Below, in pieces: positions 57,410 through 64,000 of a stretch of DNA of 64,000 bases. The translations under genes were made by a program, and so were the position numbers. The DNA is taken from the NCBI GenBank assembly GCA_016215605.1, contig JACRJB010000062.1:108568-172567 (forward strand). Direction: 5' to 3'. Position 1 is the stretch's first letter. The number at the start of each line of letters is the position of its first letter. Origin of the DNA: Rhodopseudomonas palustris. GTDB lineage: Bacteria > Pseudomonadota > Alphaproteobacteria > Rhizobiales > Xanthobacteraceae. The notes under the pieces were generated by a model, which saw nothing but the letters and a program-made list of their open reading frames with translations, was not told the origin of the DNA and did not search any database.

Positions 57410-57796
57410 ATGCACGAGATCACCGAAGCCGAGATCGCGACGATGGTGCGCACGTTCTATGCGCGCGCCCGCGAGGACGAATTGATCGGGCCGATCTTCG
57501 ACCACGCGGTCGCGGACTGGGATCATCACATCGCGCAGATCAGCGATTTCTGGTCGTCGATGCTGCTGAAGACCGGCCGCTACGGCGGGCGGCCGATGCG
57601 GCCGCATCTGATGCTCGGGCTGCAGCCGGCGCATTTCGACCGCTGGCTGGCGCTGTTCGAAACCACCGCCAACGACCTGTTCGCGCCGGAGGTGGCGGCG
57701 GCGTTCATCGTCCGCGCCCGCCGCATCGCCGACAGTTTCGAGATGGGCATCGCCACCACGCAGGGCAAGGTCACGACGCCGCGACACAGCGTGTAG
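57410..57796 (+). CDS. Group III truncated haemoglobin
   Basis: 128 residues. Matches the trHb group III pattern: FYARAREDELIGPIFDHAV, a DFWSSMLLKTGRYGGRPMRPHL segment and the proximal histidine in PAHFDRWLALF. Group III lacks the glycine motifs of groups I/II. Proposed roles are NO or oxygen chemistry in microaerobic growth. Starts 31 bases after the flavin reductase, which could be its reductase if the pair is functional. No clear ribosome site before ATG 57410. Confidence 0.92.
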   Translation: MHEITEAEIATMVRTFYARAREDELIGPIFDHAVADWDHHIAQISDFWSSMLLKTGRYGGRPMRPHLMLGLQPAHFDRWLALFETTANDLFAPEVAAAFIVRARRIADSFEMGIATTQGKVTTPRHSV

Positions 57797-57810
57797 TTCG
57801 GTAGGGCACC

Positions 57811-57970
57811 GTCATTCCGGGGCGCGCTTGATGTCATTCCGGGGCGCGCGCAGCGCGAACCCGGAATCCATACTCCCTCGACTCGGCCTTGTTACTTCAG
57901 CCGTGCCACCGCACGTGCACAGGGGATATGGATTCCGGGTTCGCTCACTGCGTGAGCGCCCCGGAATGAC
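57811..57970. repeat. Dispersed intergenic inverted-repeat element (GTCATTCCGGGGCGC type)
   Basis: Left arm from 57833 (GTCATTCCGGGGCGCGCGCAG, then GCGAACCCGGAATCC) and right arm to 57970 (GGATTCCGGG and TTCGC ... GCGCCCCGGAATGAC) are inverted copies around a 55-base centre. The first 17 bases are also duplicated directly at 57811. A well-known type of intergenic repeat in Bradyrhizobiaceae, lying between convergent genes. Confidence 0.8.
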
Positions 57971-57988
57971 AGTGGAGTGAGGCGTCTA

Positions 57989-58864
57989 TTACTTCGCCGC
58001 CGCCAGCCTGTCCTGCGTCCTGGTCTCGAAGTCGCCGGCGTCGTGGCGTTCGTGCAGCTGGCTCGACGGATCGCCGGTGACGCGGTTGACGATGCGGCCG
58101 CGCTTCACCGCGGGGCGGGCGCCGATCGCCTTGGTCCAGCGCTGCACGTTCTTGTAGCTGGCGACATCGAGGAACGTCGCGCTGTCGTTGTACAGCACGC
58201 CGTTGGCGAGGCCGCCGTACCACGGCCACACCGCGATGTCGGCGATCGAGTAGTCGACGCCGGCGAGATATTCGGTCTCGGCGAGCCGGCGGTCGAGCAC
58301 GTCGAGCTGCCGCTTCACTTCCATCGCGAAGCGGTTGATCGGGTATTCCCACTTCTCCGGCGCGTAGGCGTAGAAATGGCCGAAGCCGCCGCCGAGATAG
58401 GGCGCGCTGCCCATCTGCCAGAACAGCCAGTTCAGGCATTCGGTGCGGCCGGCGACGTCCTTCGGCAGGAATGCGCCGAACTTCTCGGCGAGATAGAGCA
58501 GGATCGAGCCGGACTCGAACACCCGGATCGGCGGCGATGCCGAGCGATCGAGCAGCGCCGGGATCTTGGAGTTCGGATTGACCGCGACGAAGCCCGACGA
58601 AAACTGGTCGCCGTCGCCGATCTTGATCAGCCAGGCGTCGTATTCGGCGCCGCTGTGGCCGGCGGCGAGCAGCTCCTCGAGCAGGATCGTGACCTTCTGG
58701 CCGTTCGGCGTCGCCAGCGAATACAGCTGCAGCGGATGCTTGCCGACCGGCAGCTCCTTGTCGTGGGTGGCGCCGGCGATGGGGCGGTTGATCGACGCGA
58801 ACTTGCCGCCGTTCTCCTTGTCCCAGGTCCAGACTTTGGGCGGCGTGTAGGGGGCGTCGGTCAT
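57989..58864 (-). CDS. Glutathione S-transferase family protein, YghU type
   Basis: 291 residues. N-terminal thioredoxin-like domain (HPLQLYSLATPNGQKVTILLEELL) and a C-terminal helical domain; NPNSKIPALLD and VFESGSILLYLAEKFG are the glutathione-binding cis-Pro and acidic-Ser motifs. YghU and YfcG types act as disulphide reductases with two bound glutathiones. GGAG eight bases before ATG 58864. Convergent with the globin gene across the repeat. Confidence 0.92.
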   Translation of the reverse strand: MTDAPYTPPKVWTWDKENGGKFASINRPIAGATHDKELPVGKHPLQLYSLATPNGQKVTILLEELLAAGHSGAEYDAWLIKIGDGDQFSSGFVAVNPNSKIPALLDRSASPPIRVFESGSILLYLAEKFGAFLPKDVAGRTECLNWLFWQMGSAPYLGGGFGHFYAYAPEKWEYPINRFAMEVKRQLDVLDRRLAETEYLAGVDYSIADIAVWPWYGGLANGVLYNDSATFLDVASYKNVQRWTKAIGARPAVKRGRIVNRVTGDPSSQLHERHDAGDFETRTQDRLAAAK

Positions 58865-58963
58865 GCGGGCTCCGGCTGTTCGGATGTCGTTGCGGTTGGA
58901 AGCAGAGATTGGCGCGCGCGCGGCGAATGGCAAGGGGCGGGTGGCCGCGAATGCGGCGCGCGG

Positions 58964-60100
58964 CTAGATCGCGACCAGAAAATCGGGCCCGGGTTCGCCG
59001 TCCGACCAGGCGTAGCCGCCGCCTGCGCGCTTGGCGGTGTACAGCGCACGGTCAACCTGCTCGAGCAGCTGCGCGGTCCCGCCGTCCGCATGGCGGCCGT
59101 CGCTGAGCAGAATGCCGGCGCTGGCGCCGATGCAGACCGGAACCGCGGACAGCAGGTACGGCATCGCCAGATCGAGCAGCACCCGGCGGGTCAGCTCCAG
59201 CGCCTCGGCGCGGCCGGGCTCGCCGGCCGCGACCGGCTTCAGCAGCATGAATTCGTCGCCGCCGAACCGCGCGGCGAGGCCGCCGGGACCGGCGCAGGCT
59301 GCCAGCCGTTCTGCGACCTGGCGCAGCAGATCGTCGCCGGCGTGGTGGCCGTGCCGGTCGTTGACCGGCTTGAAGCCGTCGAGATCGATCGCCACGATGG
59401 TGAAGCTGCCGCGGATGTTCTCCAGCGCCTGCAGGAATGCGGCGCGGTTCGGCAGCCCGGTGAGGAAGTCGTGGGTGGCCTGCAGCGCCAGCCGGTGCTT
59501 GGCCTCGAGCCGCTCGGTGAAGGCGGCGCTGAGATGCTTGGAGGCTTCGCGCAGCGTCAGCCAGAACAGCACCAGCATGCCGGCGCCGATCTTGTAGGCG
59601 AGTTCGGGCCGCAGCATCCCGGCGACGAAGGTCGGCAGCAGCAGCATCGCCGACGCGCTCAGGATGATCCAGGGACGGATCGCGGCGCGCGACACCATGC
59701 CGACGCAGAACGACATCGACAGGCCGAACGCGACCCAGGCGCCGGGCGCGTCGCCGAGCTGCAGCGCGCGAAACGACAGCGCGCCGAGCGCGAGGCTGAA
59801 GGCGCAGGCGCCGAGGCCGTACAGCCGCTCCCAGCGCACCACATCGGCGTCGGAGAATTGCGCAGCGCGGGTCTTGTAGCCCAACAGCGAAACCACGCGC
59901 GCCGCCGCCGTGATCAGGATCAGCACGGTGATCGCCGCATAGCCGGGATCGCCGTCGATCAGCGCCAGCGCCGCGGCGCCCGTCACCGAGGTGACGCCGA
60001 TCGCCATCACCTGCGGCAGCGATGTGTACAGCAATTCGACCAGCTCACGCCGAATGCGCGGATCGGGATGCAGGTACTTGGACAACACCGTGATGGGCAT
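58964..60100 (-). CDS. Membrane GGDEF diguanylate cyclase
   Basis: 378 residues from ATG 60100 (AAGGTG upstream; an ATG at 60130 has no ribosome site). About six helices in two groups (residues 30-190) form a membrane sensor, then a GGDEF domain (about 220-370) with intact DFLTGLPNRAAF, IDLDGFKPVNDRHGHHAGD and ARFGGDEFMLL. No RxxD inhibitory site is visible before GGDEF, so product feedback may be lacking. Makes cyclic di-GMP; input unknown. Confidence 0.9.
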   Translation of the reverse strand: MPITVLSKYLHPDPRIRRELVELLYTSLPQVMAIGVTSVTGAAALALIDGDPGYAAITVLILITAAARVVSLLGYKTRAAQFSDADVVRWERLYGLGACAFSLALGALSFRALQLGDAPGAWVAFGLSMSFCVGMVSRAAIRPWIILSASAMLLLPTFVAGMLRPELAYKIGAGMLVLFWLTLREASKHLSAAFTERLEAKHRLALQATHDFLTGLPNRAAFLQALENIRGSFTIVAIDLDGFKPVNDRHGHHAGDDLLRQVAERLAACAGPGGLAARFGGDEFMLLKPVAAGEPGRAEALELTRRVLLDLAMPYLLSAVPVCIGASAGILLSDGRHADGGTAQLLEQVDRALYTAKRAGGGYAWSDGEPGPDFLVAI

Positions 60101-60528
60101 GCCGGCACCTTGTCCGCGACTTCCTAACATCGGGTGGGTGCGGGGCGGGGAACTGGTATGCGGTTATGGTATCGTTAAGGAGCGGTGAACACGCGATTGG
60201 AACGGATGCGACATGGCGCGATGGGTCACTGCGCAGCGGCATTGCATGCCGCAGCGCGTCCGGGGAACCAAGCGTCAGCCCTTGCTGGTTGCTCGCCGCG
60301 TTCGATCCGGGGCCCCGCTTCAGGTTGGCCCAAGAAACCGGGGTCCCGCATCTGCGGAGCAGCGCTCCGCGCTGCACCGCGTGCGGGACACAGGATGCGT
60401 CCTGACTGCTCACGCGCGCACCTCCGCGCCTACGTGGCCACGGCGCTTGCGCGCCTCTGCTCACCTTGCGCTTGCTCCTCGGCGGCGCCTCCGGACTCTT
60501 GTTCGTCAGTCCGTCGGTGCGGCCGATC
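60101..60528. other. Intergenic region with palindromic repeat
   Basis: 430 bases without a supported gene between leftward MFS and GGDEF genes. Its centre holds a strong imperfect palindrome (60343-60389), listed separately. Frames that cross it are shadowed by repeat sequence and lack ribosome sites. It may contain the GGDEF promoter at its left end. Confidence 0.6.
60343..60389. repeat. 47-bp palindromic element (GTCCCGCA type)
   Basis: GTCCCGCA (60343-60350) with TGCGGGAC (60382-60389) as outer arms and GCAGCGC-TCC-GCGCTGC as inner arms. Followed by a short GGATGCGTCC palindrome. I recognise similar cruciform sequences as repeated in this genus group. Confidence 0.65.
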
Positions 60529-61737
60529 CTATGCCACCGCCAGTTCGGTCCGCCGCGGCGGGAAGGGCCGGAACGTGGCGAGGATCAGCATCGCCATCAG
60601 GCCCATGCCGCAGGCGGCCAGATACATCGGCGCGTAGCTGCCGACGCGGTCGTAGATCAGGCCGCCGACCAGCGGGCCGGTCGACATGCCGAGGCTGCCG
60701 GCCATCGAGATGCCGCCGATGATGGTGCCCATCATCCGCAGCGGAAAGTTTTCGCGGATGATCACCGCGTAGAGCGGCATGGTGCCGGCATAGATGAAGC
60801 CGACCACCACCGCCACCGCGTAGAACCCGGCGAGGCCGCCGACGAAGGCGTAGGACGCCACCCCGAGCGCCTGCGCCAGCAGGCCGATCACCAGCACGCG
60901 TTGCGCGCCGAAACGGTCGCCGGCGAGGCCGAAGCCGATCCGGCCGAACATCCCGGACAGGCCCTCGACGCTGTAGATCGACACCGCGGCGATGATCGGG
61001 ATGCCGCAGGTGACGGCGTAGCTGACGGTGTGGAAGATCGGCCCGGAATGCGTCGCGCAGCAGAAGAAATTCGCCAGCAGCAGGATGACGAATTGCGGCG
61101 AGCGCACCGCGTCGCGAACGGTGAGCTCGCCGTGCGCGCCGTCGCCCGCGGCCGCATCGGCGCCGGCCTGCAGCGCCGGCGGACGGCGCACCAACAGCGC
61201 GGCCGGGATCATCAGCGCGGCGACGATTGCGGCGACGATCAGCATCGCGCCGCGCCAGTCGGTGGCGGTGACCAGCCAGCCGGCGAGCGGCGCCATGGTC
61301 AGCGGCGCCATGCCCATGCCGGCTGAGACCAGCGACACCGCGAGGCCACGCTGGGTGTCGAACCAGCCGGTGACGCAGGCCATCATCGGCGCGAACACCG
61401 CGGCGGTCGCGGCGCCGACCAGGCCGCCGAACAGCAGCTGGAACTCGATCAGCGAGGTGGCGCGGCTGGCGAGCGCGAGGCTCGACGCCAGCACCACCGA
61501 GCCGGTCAGCAGCACCGGGCGCGGCCCGAACCGGTCCGACAGATGGCCCCACACCATGCTGGCGGCCGCCATCGCCAGGAAGCCGACCGTCATCGCGGTC
61601 GACAGGCCGGTGACCGACCAGCCGGTGTCCTGCGCCATCGGCGTCAGGAACACCGGCAGCGAAAACATCGCGCCGGCCGCGACGCAGCCGAGCACGCCGC
61701 CGGCGGCGACGATCACCCAGCGATAGGGATGGTTCAT
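60529..61737 (-). CDS. MFS transporter
   Basis: 402 residues with twelve predicted helices. The motif GHLSDRFGPRPVL between helices 2 and 3 is the MFS signature, and its second-half echo is GLAGDRFGAQRVL. Subgroup resembles the OFA/monocarboxylate-type carriers (a conserved opening of RWVIVAAGGVLGCVAAG and CVTGWFDTQRGLAVSLVSAG). Substrate unknown. GGAGA before ATG 61737. Confidence 0.9.
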   Translation of the reverse strand: MNHPYRWVIVAAGGVLGCVAAGAMFSLPVFLTPMAQDTGWSVTGLSTAMTVGFLAMAAASMVWGHLSDRFGPRPVLLTGSVVLASSLALASRATSLIEFQLLFGGLVGAATAAVFAPMMACVTGWFDTQRGLAVSLVSAGMGMAPLTMAPLAGWLVTATDWRGAMLIVAAIVAALMIPAALLVRRPPALQAGADAAAGDGAHGELTVRDAVRSPQFVILLLANFFCCATHSGPIFHTVSYAVTCGIPIIAAVSIYSVEGLSGMFGRIGFGLAGDRFGAQRVLVIGLLAQALGVASYAFVGGLAGFYAVAVVVGFIYAGTMPLYAVIIRENFPLRMMGTIIGGISMAGSLGMSTGPLVGGLIYDRVGSYAPMYLAACGMGLMAMLILATFRPFPPRRTELAVA

Positions 61738-61773
61738 GGCGGTCTCCGACATGTTGCGCGAAGCCATCCAGCT

Positions 61774-61801
61774 GGATTGCTTCGCTGCGCTCGCAATGAC
61801 G
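61774..61801. repeat. Dispersed intergenic repeat (GGATTGCTTCGCTGCGC type)
   Basis: A 28-base element, GGATTGCTTCGCTGCGCTCG plus CAATGACG, with partly complementary halves (ATTGC/GCAAT, GCG/CGC). Short elements ending TCGCAATGAC are among the commonest intergenic repeats of Bradyrhizobiaceae. Lies between the MFS and VOC genes. Confidence 0.6.
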
Positions 61802-61907
61802 GTGAAGACTCCCTCTCGGGTCTGACGCTCCGAGGACGAAGTGACCGCGCTGGAGCCGACAGCGCGGCGCGTGTTTTCCGCTGTGGCGCTGCTGCTGGTC
61901 GGTCGTG

Positions 61908-62333
61908 CTAGCCGGCCGCCCTTGTATTCACCATCCACGGGATGCCGAAGCGGTCGATCAGCGAGCCGAAGCCGGGCGACCAGAAGGTTTCGCCGAACGG
62001 CATCATCACCTGGCCGCCCTCCGACAATTGCTCGTGCCAGCGCTGCGCCTGCGCCTTGTCGGTGGTGTGCAGCGCGACGTCGAAGCCGTTCTTCGGCTTG
62101 GCGATGTTCGGCGCCCAGCCGGAATCCATGTCGGCGCCCATCAGCGCCTGATCGCCGATCTCGAGCCAGCAATGCATCAGCCAGGTCTTGTACTTCGGAT
62201 CGGTGATCGGCATCTCCGGCGGCGCGTCGCTGTACGGAAACGCGGCGATGATCTTGCCGCCGAGCACCTTGGCGTAGAACTCGAACGCCTCGCGGCACTG
62301 ACCCTGGAAGCTGAGGCTGGTCACGATCTGCAT
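61908..62333 (-). CDS. VOC family protein, PhnB/YjdN-like
   Basis: 141 residues, two vicinal-oxygen-chelate repeats: SLSFQGQCREAFEFYAKVLGGKIIAAF opens the fold and HGFGSL-type C-terminal strands (SPGFGSLIDRFGIPWMVN) close it. Often annotated as 3-demethylubiquinone methyltransferase-like without evidence; real substrate unknown. AAGGGAGA before ATG 62333. Divergent from a MarR gene with a shared operator. Confidence 0.9.
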   Translation of the reverse strand: MQIVTSLSFQGQCREAFEFYAKVLGGKIIAAFPYSDAPPEMPITDPKYKTWLMHCWLEIGDQALMGADMDSGWAPNIAKPKNGFDVALHTTDKAQAQRWHEQLSEGGQVMMPFGETFWSPGFGSLIDRFGIPWMVNTRAAG

Positions 62334-62445
62334 GCAGTGTCTCCCTTGTGATCGTTGTTGGAAGCAGGGCGGCGTGCGCGGTCGGCGCCCGAGCGAACCG
62401 CGGCGCGGCCGACCTCGGGAACGCCGCAGCTTGCTCCCGGCGACT

Positions 62446-62463
62446 TATGTTGATATCAACGTA
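62446..62463. promoter_or_regulatory. Palindromic operator of the VOC/MarR pair
   Basis: A perfect 12-base palindrome, GTTGATATCAAC (62449-62460), extended by TA on both sides to 18 bases with one mismatch. TTGATATCAA-like sites are typical for MarR proteins. It lies between the two divergent genes, 113 bases from the VOC start and 26 from the MarR start. Confidence 0.55.
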
Positions 62464-62488
62464 TATCGTCCACAGAGTCAATCGCCAG

Positions 62489-62956
62489 ATGCGCGCCGTT
62501 GCCGTCGATCCACCGTTCGCCACTACGCTGTTGGTGCGCGACAGCTGCCTGTGCCTGCACGCGCAGAGGGCGGCGCGGGCGCTGGCGCGGCGGTTCGACG
62601 TCGCTCTGGCGCCGGCCGGGCTGACCAGCGGGCAGTTCTCGCTGCTGATGTCGCTGAACCGGCCGGTTCCGGCGACGCTCGGCAGCGTCGCCGCGCTGCT
62701 GGCGATGGACCGCACCACACTGACCGCCAACCTCAAGCCGCTGGAGCGCCGCAAGCTGGTCAAGGCCAGCGTCGATCCCGAAGACCGCCGGGCCCGGTTG
62801 CTGCAGCTCACCGCCGCCGGCCGCAAAGTGCTGATTGCCGCGGTGCCGATCTGGACGCAGCTGCATGCTGCGATCGAGGCGGAGCTCGCCGACGCCGATC
62901 GGCTGCGCGCCGACCTCAATGCGCTGGCGCGCCTCGACCAGGGAGAAGCCGCGTAG
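62489..62956 (+). CDS. MarR family regulator
   Basis: 155 residues from ATG 62489 (in-frame starts further up would run across the operator). Winged-helix: LTSGQFSLLMSLNRPVPATLGSVAALLAMDRTTLTANLKPLERRKLV, then the beta-wing DPEDRRARLLQLTAAGRK with the usual DxRx4 pattern. One cysteine pair (SCLCLHAQ) near the N-terminus could sense oxidants. Probably controls itself and the VOC gene. Confidence 0.9.
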   Translation: MRAVAVDPPFATTLLVRDSCLCLHAQRAARALARRFDVALAPAGLTSGQFSLLMSLNRPVPATLGSVAALLAMDRTTLTANLKPLERRKLVKASVDPEDRRARLLQLTAAGRKVLIAAVPIWTQLHAAIEAELADADRLRADLNALARLDQGEAA

Positions 62957-62977
62957 TCGCGTCGCGCGGCCAGCGCA

Positions 62978-63637
62978 TCAGCGCCGCAGCAGCGCCATCA
63001 TCTCGCGCCAGTGATGGATCCGCGGCCCGGCCGCGCCGCTGCGCGCCGCCGCGATCATCGCCTGCGCGACGTCGGCGGCGTCGATGCCGCGAAACCGGTC
63101 GGCCGGGCCGAGCAGCAGCGGATTGACGATGTGCGCCAGCGCGATGAACAGCCGCTCCACCGGGCGGTGCTCGGCGCGTTCGCCCATCAGCATCGACGGG
63201 CGGAAGATGTGCGTCGCGCCGAACTGCAGCGCGATGACGTCGCGCTCGGTCTCGCCCTTGGTGCGCAGATAGAACTGGCCCGACGCCGCCTTGGCGCCGA
63301 CCGCCGAGACCAGCAGCACCGCGCGCGCGCCGTTGTGCCGGGCGATCCGCGCCGCCTCGACCGGATAGTCGTGGTCGATCCGGTAGTACGCCGCCTCGTC
63401 CGGCGTCTGCGCGCGTGTGGTGCCGAGCGCGATGAACACCTCGTCGGCGATCAATTGCGGCGCCAGCGCCGGCAGGCTGTCGGCATCGCCGATCAGCACC
63501 GTCAGCTTCGGATCGGTCAGCGTCAGCGGCCGCCGCGTCACCGCGATCACTTGCGCATAGTCCGGGCTCGCCAGCAGGCCGCGCAGCAGATGCGCGCCGA
63601 TCAGGCCGGTCGCGCCGAACAGCAATGCGGTCGTCAT
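62978..63637 (-). CDS. NAD(P)H-binding atypical SDR protein
   Basis: 219 residues. N-terminal Rossmann GATGLIGAHLLRGLL (GxxGxxG), FIALGTTRAQT, a YYRIDHDYPVEAARIA segment and YLRTKGETERDV where Tyr-x3-Lys sits (Tyr and Lys in the usual spacing). Belongs to the HTATIP2/YwnB-like NAD(P)-binding group; substrate unknown. GAGG before ATG 63637. Convergent with marR, stops 21 bases apart. Confidence 0.88.
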   Translation of the reverse strand: MTTALLFGATGLIGAHLLRGLLASPDYAQVIAVTRRPLTLTDPKLTVLIGDADSLPALAPQLIADEVFIALGTTRAQTPDEAAYYRIDHDYPVEAARIARHNGARAVLLVSAVGAKAASGQFYLRTKGETERDVIALQFGATHIFRPSMLMGERAEHRPVERLFIALAHIVNPLLLGPADRFRGIDAADVAQAMIAAARSGAAGPRIHHWREMMALLRR

Positions 63638-64000
63638 GGCGCAGCCTCGCGGGACGGGACAGGACGGGCAGGATTGCATGGGGGCGGGGCGGGGACAATG
63701 CCCGGCCGCGGCCTGACATGATGGTCGATCAGCCTGTCAAACAGCCACGGCAAATTGATCTCGCGGCTTCGATGAGCCCGAGTTGTGCACCCGTCGCTTC
63801 ACAGCGAGGGGTGGGGGCGCGCCGGTCGGCGCGGGGTGTTGGTGGTTTCTCGCGATGGCTTGCGGACCATCGCGCAACGCCTTCCGGCGCGCCCACCGCG
63901 GCGATTTTGGGCATCGGGACCGTTCTTCCGGGACCACAGCGGAGCGGGATCTCCCCGGCCTTTGCTGCGCCCGTCCAGCCACGAAAGCGGCAGCCGCTCG
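63638..64000. other. Terminal intergenic region with inverted repeats
   Basis: No gene I can support in the last 363 bases. Contains an 8-bp hairpin CGCGATGG-N8-CCATCGCG (63851-63874) and two GGCGCGCC palindromes (63816-63823, 63886-63893) that could pair with each other around it. Minus-strand frames run through it without ribosome sites. It may be part of a repeat or structured RNA cut by the window edge. Confidence 0.5.

Noticed and set aside
60185..60722. Several rightward frames over the palindromic repeat and the MFS gene
   Set aside because: Composition is Arg/Ala/Pro-rich shadow; they run antisense to the MFS gene end and cross the cruciform repeat.
63729..63982. Two leftward frames near the window end
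   Set aside because: No ribosome site, low-complexity Arg/Pro composition, and they overlap inverted repeats.
1..64000. CRISPR arrays, tRNA/rRNA genes, transposases, phage or toxin-antitoxin modules
   Set aside because: Looked for and not seen; repeats present are intergenic palindromes, not spaced direct repeats.

Overview
The window is a GC-rich (roughly two-thirds G+C) stretch of an alphaproteobacterial chromosome. Gene content, codon use, dispersed palindromic repeats and small lineage-type exported proteins point to the Bradyrhizobium/Rhodopseudomonas group; Rhodopseudomonas palustris or a close relative is my best guess, by recognition rather than by search. Most of the window is core chromosome. 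I see no rRNA or tRNA gene, no CRISPR array, no transposase and no phage module.

Layout. 1-2.5 kb: end of mltG, then yicC and gmk (peptidoglycan release, RNA turnover, GMP kinase). 2.6-3.6 kb: an exported single-pass protein of unknown role. 3.7-12.5 kb: one long leftward run lptF-lptG-lptD-surA-like-pdxA-rsmA-adh, which builds the LPS export machine and outer membrane and carries a B6 gene, a 16S rRNA methylase and a zinc alcohol dehydrogenase, the last three joined by ATGA overlaps. 12.9-18 kb: pepA-holC, a lipoprotein, an ABC-F ATPase and ndk. 18.1-20.5 kb: a TerC/YjbE membrane protein, a Crp/Fnr regulator with a histidine-rich tail and a cold-shock protein. 20.6-27.7 kb: purMN facing away from a CDP-alcohol phosphatidyltransferase, then an HdaA-like DnaA regulator, ppk1 and ppx (polyphosphate synthesis and breakdown). 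27.7-32.9 kb: an RND efflux pump and its adaptor, divergent from a TetR regulator with a clear operator; the pump gene carries a one-base frameshift. 32.9-40 kb: rnd, selO, aspS, maeB.

40.2-64 kb is more mixed: DoxX, a DHFR-like protein, a NodB-type deacetylase, a large L,D-transpeptidase, CreA, several small exported proteins, an M20 deacylase, a thioesterase, a GNAT acetyltransferase behind a striking palindromic promoter, a DUF1328 membrane protein behind a GGAAC-N16-CGTT general-stress promoter, Sel1 repeats, the Kup potassium importer, a CPBP protease-like protein, a miniature porin-like protein, MOSC, a flavin reductase, a group III truncated haemoglobin, a YghU-type glutathione transferase, GGDEF, MFS, a VOC/MarR pair and an NAD(P)-binding protein. 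Four different dispersed intergenic repeats lie in this half.

I did not find a convincing new multi-gene system. The best leads are regulatory or structural: the 19-bp-spaced palindromic promoter at 49.2 kb, the frameshifted RND pump, the His-tailed Crp regulator beside TerC, the transpeptidase with a second degenerate domain, and the miniature porin-like protein.
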